This document shows, piece after piece, positions 44,292 to 52,354 of a DNA stretch of 64,000 bases. The stretch comes from an uncultured Ruminiclostridium sp. (lineage in GTDB: Bacteria; Bacillota; Clostridia; Oscillospirales; Ruminococcaceae), in contig CANQIB010000001.1 of NCBI GenBank assembly GCA_947623915.1, forward strand, positions 62,001-126,000, given 5' to 3'. The notes beneath the pieces are model-generated. The model was not told where the DNA came from. It did not search any database and was given only the letters and a program-made list of their open reading frames with translations. Numbering within the stretch: the first letter of the stretch is position 1; each line of letters begins with the position of its first letter. The translations under genes and the position numbers were made by a program.

Positions 44292-45359
44292 ATGGACAAA
44301 ATATCCAAATTGAGCCGCCTGCTCATCGACGACAGGCACGCGGCTCTTATAACCTCGGATATAAGCAGGAAATATCTCTGCGGCTTTTCGTCGTCTGCCG
44401 GAGTTATCCTTATAACAAGAGAACAGAGCTATCTGCTGATAGATTTCAGATATTACGAAAAGGCAAAGGAACGCGTTACCGACTGCCGTGTTATCCTTAT
44501 GGAGGAAATGCGCTCGCAGCTTATGGATCTTCTGGTAAAGCACGGAATATCCGTCGTGTCGGTAGAAAGCGATTCAATGACGCTTTCGGAAATAGAAAGA
44601 TACAAGAAAAATTTTGCCTTTGTGACTTTTGACACCAGCAAAGCGCTTTCGGATAAGCTGTCAAAAATGCGCGCCGTAAAAACCGAGGACGAGGTGGAAA
44701 AGATAACGGCGGCACAGCGTATCGCGGAAAAGGCTTTTGACAGGCTGTTAAACAATATCAAGATAGGTCAGACGGAAAAACATATCGCCGCAATGCTGAA
44801 TTATTATATGGCGGAGTACGGCTCGGACGGGCTTGCCTTTGATACTATAGCGGCGTCCGGCGTAAATTCCGCGTCGCCTCATGCCGTTCCCACGGATAAA
44901 AAGCTGCAGGACGGCGATTTCCTTACGCTGGATTTCGGCGCGGTATACGACGGATACCGTTCCGACATGACCAGGACCGTGGCTATCGGTCACGCTACCG
45001 ATAAAATGCGGGAAATGTACGACGCGGTGCTTTCCGCAAATCTGGACGCTCAAAAGGCGGCAAAAGCGGGAATATCCGGCAAGCTGCTGGACAGCGTGGC
45101 GCGCAGCACGCTTGACGCATGGAATTACGCGGAGTATTTTAAGCACAGCCTCGGTCACGGAGTCGGCTTGGAGATACATGAATCGCCGGTCGCGGGTCCG
45201 TCCTCGGCGGATTCTCTCAAAGAGGGAATGATAGTCACGATAGAGCCCGGCGCGTATATCACAGGAAAATACGGCGTTCGTATCGAGGATATGGTGGTTA
45301 TAACGGCGGACGGCTGCCGCTGTCTGACGCGGACGGGAAAGGGCCTTATGATCATCTGA
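44292..45359 (+). CDS. pepP: M24-family Xaa-Pro aminopeptidase
   Basis: A 355-residue proline-specific peptidase. The N-terminal creatinase-like domain spans about 1-128. The pita-bread catalytic domain has the five metal ligands in LDFGAVYDGYRSDMTRT (two Asp), HSLGHGVGLEIHE (His), VTIEPGAYI (Glu) and VRIEDMV (Glu). The length fits the short Firmicutes YqhT type. It follows aroQ by 14 bp, as yqhT follows aroQ in Bacillus. The elongation factor P gene usual in that cluster is not seen after it. Confidence 0.94.
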   Translation: MDKISKLSRLLIDDRHAALITSDISRKYLCGFSSSAGVILITREQSYLLIDFRYYEKAKERVTDCRVILMEEMRSQLMDLLVKHGISVVSVESDSMTLSEIERYKKNFAFVTFDTSKALSDKLSKMRAVKTEDEVEKITAAQRIAEKAFDRLLNNIKIGQTEKHIAAMLNYYMAEYGSDGLAFDTIAASGVNSASPHAVPTDKKLQDGDFLTLDFGAVYDGYRSDMTRTVAIGHATDKMREMYDAVLSANLDAQKAAKAGISGKLLDSVARSTLDAWNYAEYFKHSLGHGVGLEIHESPVAGPSSADSLKEGMIVTIEPGAYITGKYGVRIEDMVVITADGCRCLTRTGKGLMII

Positions 45360-45503
45360 TGGTTTGCGTTATCAAAACCTGAATAATACGAAAAAGTCAA
45401 GAACGTTATGCTTAGGCAAACGGCTTGGCTTTTTGTGTTTGTGACTTTTATTTTTCGGCGTCGGGACGGCAAAACGGAGAAAAACAAATGGGCAAAATAC
45501 GGA
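45360..45503. other. Intergenic region with a weak hairpin
   Basis: The gap 45360-45662 holds an imperfect AAAAGTCAAG/CTTGGCTTTT hairpin near 45390-45436, possibly the pepP terminator, then the promoter at 45504-45532. I see nothing else convincing in it. Confidence 0.5.
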
Positions 45504-45532
45504 TTGACAAAGATTTGATTATATGATATAAT
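45504..45532 (+). promoter_or_regulatory. Consensus sigma-A promoter for the 45.6-48.7 kb operon
   Basis: TTGACA (45504-45509), 17 bp, TATAAT (45527-45532), both perfect; 131 bp upstream of the PHP-domain gene. Confidence 0.85.
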
Positions 45533-45662
45533 TTTATTTATCGGTCGTTTTCGCGTAAATTCGCGGCGGCAAACAATTACCTGTTTTATCGGTGTTCGGG
45601 CGCTGCATTGATTTGTTTGATTGCCCTTTTACAATTCGATTACCGGAAAGAAGGCTTATTAA

Positions 45663-46502
45663 ATGAAAGCAGATCTGCATTGTCATACCACATTGTCCGA
45701 CGGTTCGCTTGGGATCGAAGAAACGATAGCACAAGCGAAGAGATACGGCATAGATCATTTTGCCTTAACGGACCACGATACCCTCGCGTCTGCCTCTCGC
45801 GCGGTCGTGCTGGGAGAGAGATACGGTATAAAGGTCATACCCGCCGTGGAATTTTCCTGCTATGACAGCAAAAGAAATTCCAAGGCTCATATCATTTGTT
45901 ATAATCCGCTCAAACCCGACAGGCTGGAGGGACTTTGCCTGCGCACAAGCGAACTGCGGAAAAAGCGCGGTAAGCAGATGGCGATGAAGGTCATTGAAAA
46001 ATACCCGATAACGTTGGAAAGTATTCTTCGTTACGCTACGGGCAGCAAGGTCATATTCAAGTGCCATATAATGCACGCGCTTATGGATTACGGCTACACC
46101 ACGGACCTTTACGGAAAGGTATATGACGAACTGTTCAATCCGCAGACCGGTCTTTGCGCAGATGAGGTCAGCACCGATATGCAGGATTATCCTGAGGTGC
46201 ATTTCGTGCTGGAGCTTATCCATTCCGCCGGAGGTATCGCGGTGCTTGCGCACCCCAAGGTGTTTAACAGCATCGAGCTTTTGACGGAGCTTGCGCAAAA
46301 CGGTAAAATAGACGGCGTGGAGGTCTGGCATTCAAGCGCGGATGAAAAGACCGTGCGGGAGCTTACGGATATTGCCCGCAAATACGACCTTATAACTACC
46401 GGCGGATCGGATTTTCACGGATTTTATAATCACTATCCCATAGCGATAGGTACACATTATACTCCCGACGATTCTCTTAAAAGAATAATTAGGGAGGATT
46501 AA
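45663..46502 (+). CDS. PHP-domain phosphoesterase (YciV/RNase AM-like)
   Basis: A 279-residue PHP protein. DLHCHTTLSDGSL (4-16), LTDHDT (36-41), the Glu in PAVEFSC, and later AHPKV and GGSDFHG supply metal ligands. This layout matches the YciV/TrpH group; E. coli YciV is a 5'-3' exoribonuclease acting on 3',5'-bisphosphates and short RNA ends. By analogy it may trim RNA or hydrolyse pAp. GGAAAGAAGG precedes the ATG. It is distinct from the YcdX-like PHP gene at 5178. Confidence 0.85.
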   Translation: MKADLHCHTTLSDGSLGIEETIAQAKRYGIDHFALTDHDTLASASRAVVLGERYGIKVIPAVEFSCYDSKRNSKAHIICYNPLKPDRLEGLCLRTSELRKKRGKQMAMKVIEKYPITLESILRYATGSKVIFKCHIMHALMDYGYTTDLYGKVYDELFNPQTGLCADEVSTDMQDYPEVHFVLELIHSAGGIAVLAHPKVFNSIELLTELAQNGKIDGVEVWHSSADEKTVRELTDIARKYDLITTGGSDFHGFYNHYPIAIGTHYTPDDSLKRIIRED

Positions 46503-46514
46503 GAAGGAAAAGAT

Positions 46515-47672
46515 ATGGACGTAAAACAAAAGGCTTTGGAAAAGCATTATGAATGGCAGGGAAAAATAGAGGTAATTTCACGAGCGCCCATAAATTCGGC
46601 GGAGGATCTCTCGCTTGCTTATACTCCGGGTGTTGCTCAGGCTTGTTTGGAGATAGAAAAAGACCCGTCTTTGTCCTATAAACTCACTCGCCGTAAAAAT
46701 CTTGTGGCGGTGATAACCGACGGTACCGCCGTACTGGGACTCGGCGACATCGGAGGGCTTGCCGGTATGCCGGTAATGGAGGGCAAATGCTGTCTGTTCA
46801 AGGAGTTTGCGGGGGTAGACGCGTTCCCGCTTTGCATAAAGTCGAAAGACGTCGATGAGATAGTACATACCATCGAGCTTATATCCGACAGCTTCGGTGG
46901 AATAAATATAGAGGACATCTCCGCGCCGAGATGCTTTGAGATAGAAAAACGGCTCAAAGAAAAACTGGATATCCCCGTTTTCCATGACGATCAGCACGGT
47001 ACCGCCGTGGTAGTAGCGGCGGCTATGATAAACGCGGTGCGCTGCGCGGGCAAGCGGCTGTCCGATGTCACGGTAGTTATTAACGGCGCGGGAGCCGCGG
47101 GTATCGCCATAGGCAAATTCCTGTTGGAGATGGGCATAGGTGATCTTATCATGACGGATATAAACGGAATTATCAACCGCGACGAGGTTTACGATAATCC
47201 CGCGCATAATGAGATAGCAAAAATCACCAACAAGACCGGCAAAACGGGCGATCTTGCACAAGCCATGCGGGGAGCGGACGTGTTTGTGGGCGTTTCGCGC
47301 CCTAAGCTGGTGACAAAGCAAATGGTGGCGTCGATGGCTGAAAAGCCCATCGTGTTTGCAATGGCGAACCCCGAACCTGAGATAATGCCGGATCAAGCCA
47401 AAGAAGGCGGCGCATATATAGTAGGTACGGGCAGAAGTGATTTCCCGAATCAGATAAACAACGTGCTTGTATTCCCGGGCATATTCAAAGGGGCGCTGGA
47501 GGTAGGTGCCAAGGCGATAACGGAGGAAATGAAGAAAGCGGCGGCATACGCTATCGCGGATATCGTCACTTCGGAAAAGCTGTCGCCCGAATACATAATA
47601 CCCAGTCCGCTGGATAAATCGGTAGCCGAGGCGGTGGCCGCAGCGGTAGCCAAAGCTGCGCAGAAAGGATAA
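46515..47672 (+). CDS. NAD(P)-dependent malic enzyme
   Basis: A 385-residue enzyme oxidatively decarboxylating malate to pyruvate. YTPGVAQAC (about 36-44) is the N-terminal catalytic Tyr motif. GKCCLFKEFAGVDAFP binds substrate. FHDDQHGTAVV (about 156-166) has the metal-binding Asp pair. GAGAAGIAIGKFLLEMG (about 192-208) is the Rossmann cofactor loop. It is the short bacterial type without a phosphotransacetylase domain. AGAAGGAAAAG precedes the ATG; NAD versus NADP preference is not resolved. Confidence 0.95.
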   Translation: MDVKQKALEKHYEWQGKIEVISRAPINSAEDLSLAYTPGVAQACLEIEKDPSLSYKLTRRKNLVAVITDGTAVLGLGDIGGLAGMPVMEGKCCLFKEFAGVDAFPLCIKSKDVDEIVHTIELISDSFGGINIEDISAPRCFEIEKRLKEKLDIPVFHDDQHGTAVVVAAAMINAVRCAGKRLSDVTVVINGAGAAGIAIGKFLLEMGIGDLIMTDINGIINRDEVYDNPAHNEIAKITNKTGKTGDLAQAMRGADVFVGVSRPKLVTKQMVASMAEKPIVFAMANPEPEIMPDQAKEGGAYIVGTGRSDFPNQINNVLVFPGIFKGALEVGAKAITEEMKKAAAYAIADIVTSEKLSPEYIIPSPLDKSVAEAVAAAVAKAAQKG

Positions 47673-47676
47673 CAAA

Positions 47677-47925
47677 ATGAAATACGAGTATATCCCAAAG
47701 GGCGTATGTTCCCGTAAATTTATTTTTGATATAGAGGACGGAAAGATAGCCGAGCTTCAGGTCATAGGCGGCTGCAACGGTAATTTGCAGGGCATAGCGT
47801 CGCTTGTAAAGGGTATGAGCGTAGATGAAGCGATAAAGCGTCTTGACGGTATCAAGTGCGGGTATAAAAACACCTCTTGTCCCGACCAGATAGCACAGGC
47901 GCTCAAATCCTTTTCCGCAGATTGA
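47677..47925 (+). CDS. TSCPD domain-containing protein (TIGR03905 type)
   Basis: An 82-residue protein with PKGVCSRKFIFD, GGCNGNLQGI, VDEAIKRLDGIKCG and the diagnostic NTSCPDQIAQAL. The TSCPD domain also occurs at the C-terminus of some ribonucleotide reductases and in stand-alone proteins, where it may bind metal or redox cofactors through its cysteines. It starts 4 bp after the malic enzyme stop. Function unknown. Confidence 0.92.
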   Translation: MKYEYIPKGVCSRKFIFDIEDGKIAELQVIGGCNGNLQGIASLVKGMSVDEAIKRLDGIKCGYKNTSCPDQIAQALKSFSAD

Positions 47926-47948
47926 CTATCCGCAGGGGAGGGAGCTTT

Positions 47949-48389
47949 ATGAAAATAATGGCGGTGGATTACGGCGACAGTCATACGGGACTTGCCTGCT
48001 GTGACAGAACGGAAACGTTGGCGTCTCCTCTCGGAGTTATAAACGAGCGTGATTTTAACGTGTGCGCGCAGAAGGTAGCCGCTGCCGCGGTGGAATACGA
48101 GGTAGGCGAGGTTGTGGTCGGCAATCCCATAAATATGAACGGCACATACGGTCCGAGAAGTGAAAAGTGCCGTGAGTTTGCCGATCTGCTGAGCAATTAT
48201 CTGGAAATACCCGTAGTTATGTGGGACGAACGTTCCACTACCGTTACCGCTCATAATATGATGAACGAGGTAAACAAACGCGGTAAAAAACGAAAGGCCG
48301 TGATTGACGCGGTCGCCGCTGCGGTGATACTTGAGAATTATCTTGCATATAAGGCTAATATGCGTGCAAAACAGACAAATAGTGAATAA
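47949..48389 (+). CDS. ruvX: Holliday junction resolvase-like RuvX (YqgF)
   Basis: A 146-residue RNase H-fold protein. MAVDYGDSHTGLA has the first catalytic Asp, VVVGNPINMNGTYG the central strand and Glu region, and WDERSTTVTAHNMM the second acidic patch. DAVAAAVILENYL ends the fold. YqgF homologues are implicated in pre-16S rRNA 5' maturation or Holliday junction cleavage. The ATG at 47949 with GGGGAGGGAG upstream is chosen over a longer frame. Confidence 0.92.
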   Translation: MKIMAVDYGDSHTGLACCDRTETLASPLGVINERDFNVCAQKVAAAAVEYEVGEVVVGNPINMNGTYGPRSEKCREFADLLSNYLEIPVVMWDERSTTVTAHNMMNEVNKRGKKRKAVIDAVAAAVILENYLAYKANMRAKQTNSE

Positions 48390-48470
48390 ATTTCGGACGG
48401 CGTACATAATATTGACTTGAGGCAGCGGCTCACGGGTCTTGCCTTAGAACCGACAAAGGCGGGTGATATT

Positions 48471-48758
48471 ATGATATGCCGTTTTTCCGATCTGCGATGT
48501 AAAGAGGTCATAAGCATAAAAACCGGCACGAAGATCGGTTTTGTGGACGATATTGAATTTGACAGTTGTACCGCGAAGATATGCCGTATCATAGTTTTCG
48601 GACGCAGTAAATTTTTCGGATTGCTCGGCAGAGAGGACGACCTTGTTATAAACTGGTGCGATATTGAGATAATAGGGGAGGATACCGTCCTTGTAAGCTG
48701 CGACGTGCCTTTCGGCGGAAAAAAGAAAGGCGGTTTTCTTAAAAATCTGCTTAAATGA
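48471..48758 (+). CDS. YlmC/YmxH-family PRC-barrel protein
   Basis: A 95-residue small beta-barrel protein. It starts MICRFSDLRCKEVISIKTG and contains FVDDIEFD, CRIIVFGRSKFFGLLG and DLVINWCDIEIIG, the usual pattern of sporulation-associated YlmC/YmxH proteins with a PRC-barrel fold. The ATG at 48471 is chosen because it gives the family N-terminus. Such genes are widespread in spore-forming Firmicutes; the precise role is not established. Confidence 0.9.
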   Translation: MICRFSDLRCKEVISIKTGTKIGFVDDIEFDSCTAKICRIIVFGRSKFFGLLGREDDLVINWCDIEIIGEDTVLVSCDVPFGGKKKGGFLKNLLK

Positions 48759-48768
48759 GCCAAAACGC

Positions 48769-48797
48769 TTGACAATGTAAAAAAAATATGATAAAAT
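48769..48797 (+). promoter_or_regulatory. Sigma-A promoter for rpsB-tsf
   Basis: TTGACA (48769-48774), 17 bp, TAAAAT (48792-48797). The transcript leader to rpsB is about 115 nt. Confidence 0.85.
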
Positions 48798-48803
48798 AAT
48801 AAA

Positions 48804-48885
48804 GCTGTGCTTTAAACAGCAAATCCACACGCGACGTATAGGACTTGACGGTGCCTTAATCGGTTCGAGTCTGTAAGCGCGCGGA
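48804..48885 (+). ncRNA. Structured 5' leader of rpsB, possible S2 autoregulatory element
   Basis: GCTGT/ACAGC forms a small hairpin at the 5' end. TCCACACGCG pairs with CGCGCGGA, and GACTTGA pairs with TCGAGTC inside it, giving a multi-branched fold that ends close to the AAGGAGG site. Leaders that bind the encoded S2 protein are known for rpsB; assignment to such a family is tentative. Confidence 0.45.
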
Positions 48886-48918
48886 GGAAAAAACCAAAAA
48901 ACAAGGAGGACGCTACTA

Positions 48919-49686
48919 ATGGCAGTAGTATCAATGAAACAGCTTCTTGAGGCCGGTGTTCATTTCGGACATCAGACAAGAAGATGGAACCCCAAAATGG
49001 CACCCTACATTTTCACGGAGAGAAACGGCATCTACATCATCGATCTTCAAAAGACGGTGAAAAAGCTGGACGAGGCTTACAACTTCATTCATGACGTTGC
49101 GGCAAACGGCGAGGAGATACTGTTTGTAGGCACTAAGAAGCAGGCGGCAGATTCCATAAAGGAAGAGGCCGAAAGAGCAAATGCTCATTATGTGAACGCA
49201 AGATGGCTCGGCGGAATGATGACCAACTTCAAGACTATCCGCAAAAGGATAAAAAGACTTGAACAGCTTCATGCTATGGAAACCGACGGCACTTTCGATC
49301 TGCTCCCCAAAAAGGAAGTTGTAAAGCTCAATCTTGAGATAGAAAAGCTCGAAAAGTTCCTCGGCGGCATCAAGAACATGGAAAAGCTCCCCGGCGCGCT
49401 GTTCGTTGTAGACCCGCGCAAGGAGAAGATCTCCGTTGCAGAGGCAAAGAAGCTCGGTATCCCCGTTGTAGCGATAGTAGATACCAACTGCGACCCCGAT
49501 GAGATTGATTACGTTATCCCCGGAAACGACGACGCTATCCGTGCGGTAAAGCTGATCGCGGGCGCTATGGCAGACGCGATAATCGAGGCAAGACAGGGCG
49601 AGACCGTTGTGACAGGCGAAGAGGAAAAGCCTGAGACGGAAGCTGTCGCAGAGGAAGAAGCAGAGCCTGTACAGGCAGAAGAATAA
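48919..49686 (+). CDS. rpsB: 30S ribosomal protein S2
   Basis: A 255-residue ribosomal protein. [20 protein letters not shown] (6-25) and [14 protein letters not shown] are the two signature regions. [13 protein letters not shown] and [23 protein letters not shown] lie in the Rossmann-like domain. The C-terminal 30 residues are an acidic Glu/Ala tail. AAGGAGG precedes the ATG. It is co-transcribed with tsf, the universal arrangement. Confidence 0.98.
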   Translation: MAVVSMKQLLEAGVHFGHQTRRWNPKMAPYIFTERNGIYIIDLQKTVKKLDEAYNFIHDVAANGEEILFVGTKKQAADSIKEEAERANAHYVNARWLGGMMTNFKTIRKRIKRLEQLHAMETDGTFDLLPKKEVVKLNLEIEKLEKFLGGIKNMEKLPGALFVVDPRKEKISVAEAKKLGIPVVAIVDTNCDPDEIDYVIPGNDDAIRAVKLIAGAMADAIIEARQGETVVTGEEEKPETEAVAEEEAEPVQAEE

Positions 49687-49709
49687 GCAGAACAAAGGAG
49701 TTAATATAA

Positions 49710-50630
49710 ATGGCTATTTCAGCACAGGACGTAAAAGCATTAAAAGACCTTACCAACTGCGGTCTTATGGATTGCAAAAAGGCGCTTGAGCAGACCAACG
49801 GCGACGTTGACGCCGCTATCAAGTATCTTAGAGAGAACGGTCTGGCAAAAGCCGCTAAGAAGTCAGGAAGGATCGCGGCTGAAGGACTTGTATATGCCAA
49901 GATAGACGAAGATAAGAAGATAGGCGCTATCGTTGAGGTAAACAGCGAGACCGACTTTGCGGCTAAGTCCGACAGATTTATAGAGTTCGTTGACATCGTG
50001 GCGCAGGCCGTTATCGACAGCGACGCAAAGGACGTGGAGGAGCTCAAGGCTTTCAAACCCGCCGGAAGTGAAGAGACTATCGGCGATATACTCACCGAAA
50101 GGATAGCTACCATCAGCGAGAATATTCAGATACGCCGTTTCAAGAGAATGCAGGGCGATCTGTTCTCCTATATCCATAACGGCGGCGGCTCTATCATAGG
50201 CGCTATGATAAAGATAGAGGCGGACGACGTAAACGACGACGCCGTAAAGGCGTGCGCAAAGGATCTGCTGCTCCAGATCGCGGCAAGCAGCCCTCAGTAT
50301 GTTGATCCCAAAGATGTTCCCGCCGACGTTGTTGACGAGGAAAAGAAGATACAGCTTGAGATAGTTAAAAAGGAAAATGCCGAATCTCCCAAGCCCAAGC
50401 CCGAAAACGTGCTTGAAAAGATAGTGGAAGGCAGAATGAGAAAGTTTACCGAGGATATATGCCTGCTCAATCAGCCTTATGTTAAAGACCCCGCGCTTAC
50501 GGTCGCAAAGTATATCGCTTCCATAGGAAAGAACGTCAAGGTAGTTGAATTTGTTCGTTTTGAAAAGGGCGAAGGTATCCAGAAGAAAGAGGACAATTTC
50601 GCGGACGAAGTTGCCTCGATGGTAAAGTAA
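49710..50630 (+). CDS. tsf: Translation elongation factor Ts
   Basis: A 306-residue guanine-nucleotide exchange factor for EF-Tu. The N-terminal UBA-like region has LKDLTNCGLMDCKKALEQ (about 10-27). EVNSETDFAAKSDRF (about 76-90) is the second signature. Two core dimerisation subdomains follow and the family-typical end is shorter than in E. coli. AAAGGAG lies upstream. The gene is 23 bp after rpsB. Confidence 0.98.
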   Translation: MAISAQDVKALKDLTNCGLMDCKKALEQTNGDVDAAIKYLRENGLAKAAKKSGRIAAEGLVYAKIDEDKKIGAIVEVNSETDFAAKSDRFIEFVDIVAQAVIDSDAKDVEELKAFKPAGSEETIGDILTERIATISENIQIRRFKRMQGDLFSYIHNGGGSIIGAMIKIEADDVNDDAVKACAKDLLLQIAASSPQYVDPKDVPADVVDEEKKIQLEIVKKENAESPKPKPENVLEKIVEGRMRKFTEDICLLNQPYVKDPALTVAKYIASIGKNVKVVEFVRFEKGEGIQKKEDNFADEVASMVK

Positions 50631-50643
50631 ATGAAAAATCAGC

Positions 50644-50670
50644 TGCCCCCGCACATCGGTGCGGGGGCAT
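50644..50670 (+). terminator. Strong hairpin after tsf
   Basis: TGCCCCCGCA and TGCGGGGGCA arms around a 6-base loop; the following sequence (TATTTGTT) is only moderately T-rich, so it may be an inefficient or hairpin-dominated terminator. Confidence 0.7.
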
Positions 50671-50735
50671 ATTTGTTGCAGGGAAAAGCGAAAATACAGA
50701 AAATTTTTCGATACTTTTGTCGATCTCTAAAAAAG

Positions 50736-50781
50736 TTAAAGAGCCGCGCAACGTATGACCGAACGCTTGCGCGGCTCTTAT
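50736..50781 (-). terminator. Intrinsic terminator of icd
   Basis: Read on the minus strand, TAAGAGCCGCGCA and TGCGCGGCTCTTTA form a long stem followed by ACTTTTTT, just downstream of the icd stop. Confidence 0.85.
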
Positions 50782-50784
50782 GTA

Positions 50785-51999
50785 TTATTTCATCAGCTTT
50801 TCAAGCCTAATGTTTATTTCTTTGAGGAAATCCTCGGTGTTTACTTTTCTTTTGTTTTCCAGCTTGGAAAGTATGAACAGGTCGCCTGTCATCACGCCGT
50901 CCTCGATGGTCGCTATCGTTGCCTTTTCCAGCTTATCGGCAAAATCCGTAAGCTCCTTGTTGCCGTCCAGCTCGCCTCTTTTTCTCAGCGCGCCCGACCA
51001 TGCAAAGATGGTCGCTACCGAGTTGGTAGAGGTCTCCTCGCCTTTAAGATATTTGTAATAATGGCGGGTCACCGTACCGTGCGCGGCCTCATATTCGTAT
51101 ATGCCGTCCGGCGAAACAAGCACGGAGGTCATCATTCCGAGACTTCCGAAAGCGGTAGCCACCATATCCGACATAACGTCGCCGTCGTAATTCTTGCACG
51201 CCCAGATATATCCGCCCTCGGAGCGTACCACTCTTGCGACCGCGTCGTCGATAAGCGTGTAGAAATATTCGATACCGGCTTTTTCAAATTTATCCTTGTA
51301 TTCGTTTTCGTATATTTCGGCAAAAATATCCTTGAAAGTGTGGTCGTACTTCTTGGAAATGGTGTCCTTTGTGGCGAACCACAGATCCTGCTTGGTGTCA
51401 AGAGCGTAATTAAAGCAGGACTTTGCAAAACCGGCTATACTTCCGTTTATGTTGTGAAGTCCCTGTATGATACCGTCCGAGCCGTTGAACTTATGGATAA
51501 GCTCTCTTGTCTCGTTTCCGTCTTTGTCGGTAACTACCAATTCCGCGGTGCTGCCGTCGCTTACTTTCATTTCGGTGTTTTTGTAAACGTCGCCGTAAGC
51601 GTGACGCGCTATGGTGATGGGCTTTGTCCAGGTGGGGAGCAGGGGAGTTATACCCTTGACAATTATCGGCGCTCTGAATACCGTGCCGTCCAGAATGGCA
51701 CGGATAGTGCCGTTGGGCGATTTCCACATTTCTTTCAGATCGTACTCCGTCATTCTTTGAGCGTTCGGGGTGATGGTGGCGCACTTGACCGCAACGCCGT
51801 ATTTCTTGGTGGCGTTTGCGCTGTCTACGGTCACCTGATCGTCGGTTTCGTTCCTGTGAACGAGTCCGAGGTCGTAATATTCGGTATTAAGCTCGACATA
51901 CGGCGTGAGCAGTATGTCCTTTATCATCTTCCAGATGACTCTTGTCATCTCGTCGCCGTCCATCTCGACCAGCGGCGTTTTCATCTCGATTTTTGCCAT
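50785..51999 (-). CDS. icd: NADP-dependent isocitrate dehydrogenase (eukaryotic-like type)
   Basis: A 404-residue enzyme making 2-oxoglutarate from isocitrate. [20 protein letters not shown] and [15 protein letters not shown] are typical of the homodimeric, eukaryote-like NADP-IDH rather than the E. coli type. [17 protein letters not shown] (about 95-111) binds substrate and [20 protein letters not shown] holds the metal Asp residues. The start at 51999 follows AAGGAGG. It is the last gene of an aconitase operon, so the unit supplies 2-oxoglutarate and NADPH, probably for glutamate synthesis. Confidence 0.96.
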   Translation of the reverse strand: MAKIEMKTPLVEMDGDEMTRVIWKMIKDILLTPYVELNTEYYDLGLVHRNETDDQVTVDSANATKKYGVAVKCATITPNAQRMTEYDLKEMWKSPNGTIRAILDGTVFRAPIIVKGITPLLPTWTKPITIARHAYGDVYKNTEMKVSDGSTAELVVTDKDGNETRELIHKFNGSDGIIQGLHNINGSIAGFAKSCFNYALDTKQDLWFATKDTISKKYDHTFKDIFAEIYENEYKDKFEKAGIEYFYTLIDDAVARVVRSEGGYIWACKNYDGDVMSDMVATAFGSLGMMTSVLVSPDGIYEYEAAHGTVTRHYYKYLKGEETSTNSVATIFAWSGALRKRGELDGNKELTDFADKLEKATIATIEDGVMTGDLFILSKLENKRKVNTEDFLKEINIRLEKLMK

Positions 52000-52027
52000 A
52001 GTTGTTTCCTCCTTGTTTTTTCTGTAG

Positions 52028-52348
52028 TCAAATAATTCCCGCACACATCAGGATAAATCCCGCGATAAGCAGTATTCCTCCCGCTGCCGTTATCGAATAG
52101 TGCAATACCGTCAAACGTCCGCCGCGCTCTTTTTTTCTAAAGATAACGTATATTATCATTGTCACCAAAGCAAGCGCCGCAAGAAAGGCGACTACCCATT
52201 TGTTTTTGACAGCGTCGGCAAAAGAACCGGCAGAGTTTACTGTTCGGAGAATCGTATATGCCGCTATCAGGATAAAAGCGATTGCCGTAAGTACGGCGAC
52301 GATAATATCTCCCGCACGGCGGCGGTCGGGCTGATTTTCACGTTTCAC
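52028..52348 (-). CDS. Small membrane protein between acn and icd, unknown function
   Basis: A 106-residue protein with a basic N-terminus ([10 protein letters not shown]) and three membrane segments near 13-35, 48-68 and 80-104. The start codon appears to be GTG at 52348, 6 bp after the aconitase stop; the ribosome binding site is weak, so it may depend on coupling. No domain recognised. Its place inside a TCA-type operon is unusual, but no role can be deduced. Confidence 0.6.
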   Translation of the reverse strand: MKRENQPDRRRAGDIIVAVLTAIAFILIAAYTILRTVNSAGSFADAVKNKWVVAFLAALALVTMIIYVIFRKKERGGRLTVLHYSITAAGGILLIAGFILMCAGII

Positions 52349-52354
52349 GGTAAA

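Noticed and set aside
48850-48872. tRNA-like GGTTCGAGTC in the rpsB leader
   Set aside because: There is no acceptor stem, anticodon arm or 3' CCA; it is part of the leader fold.
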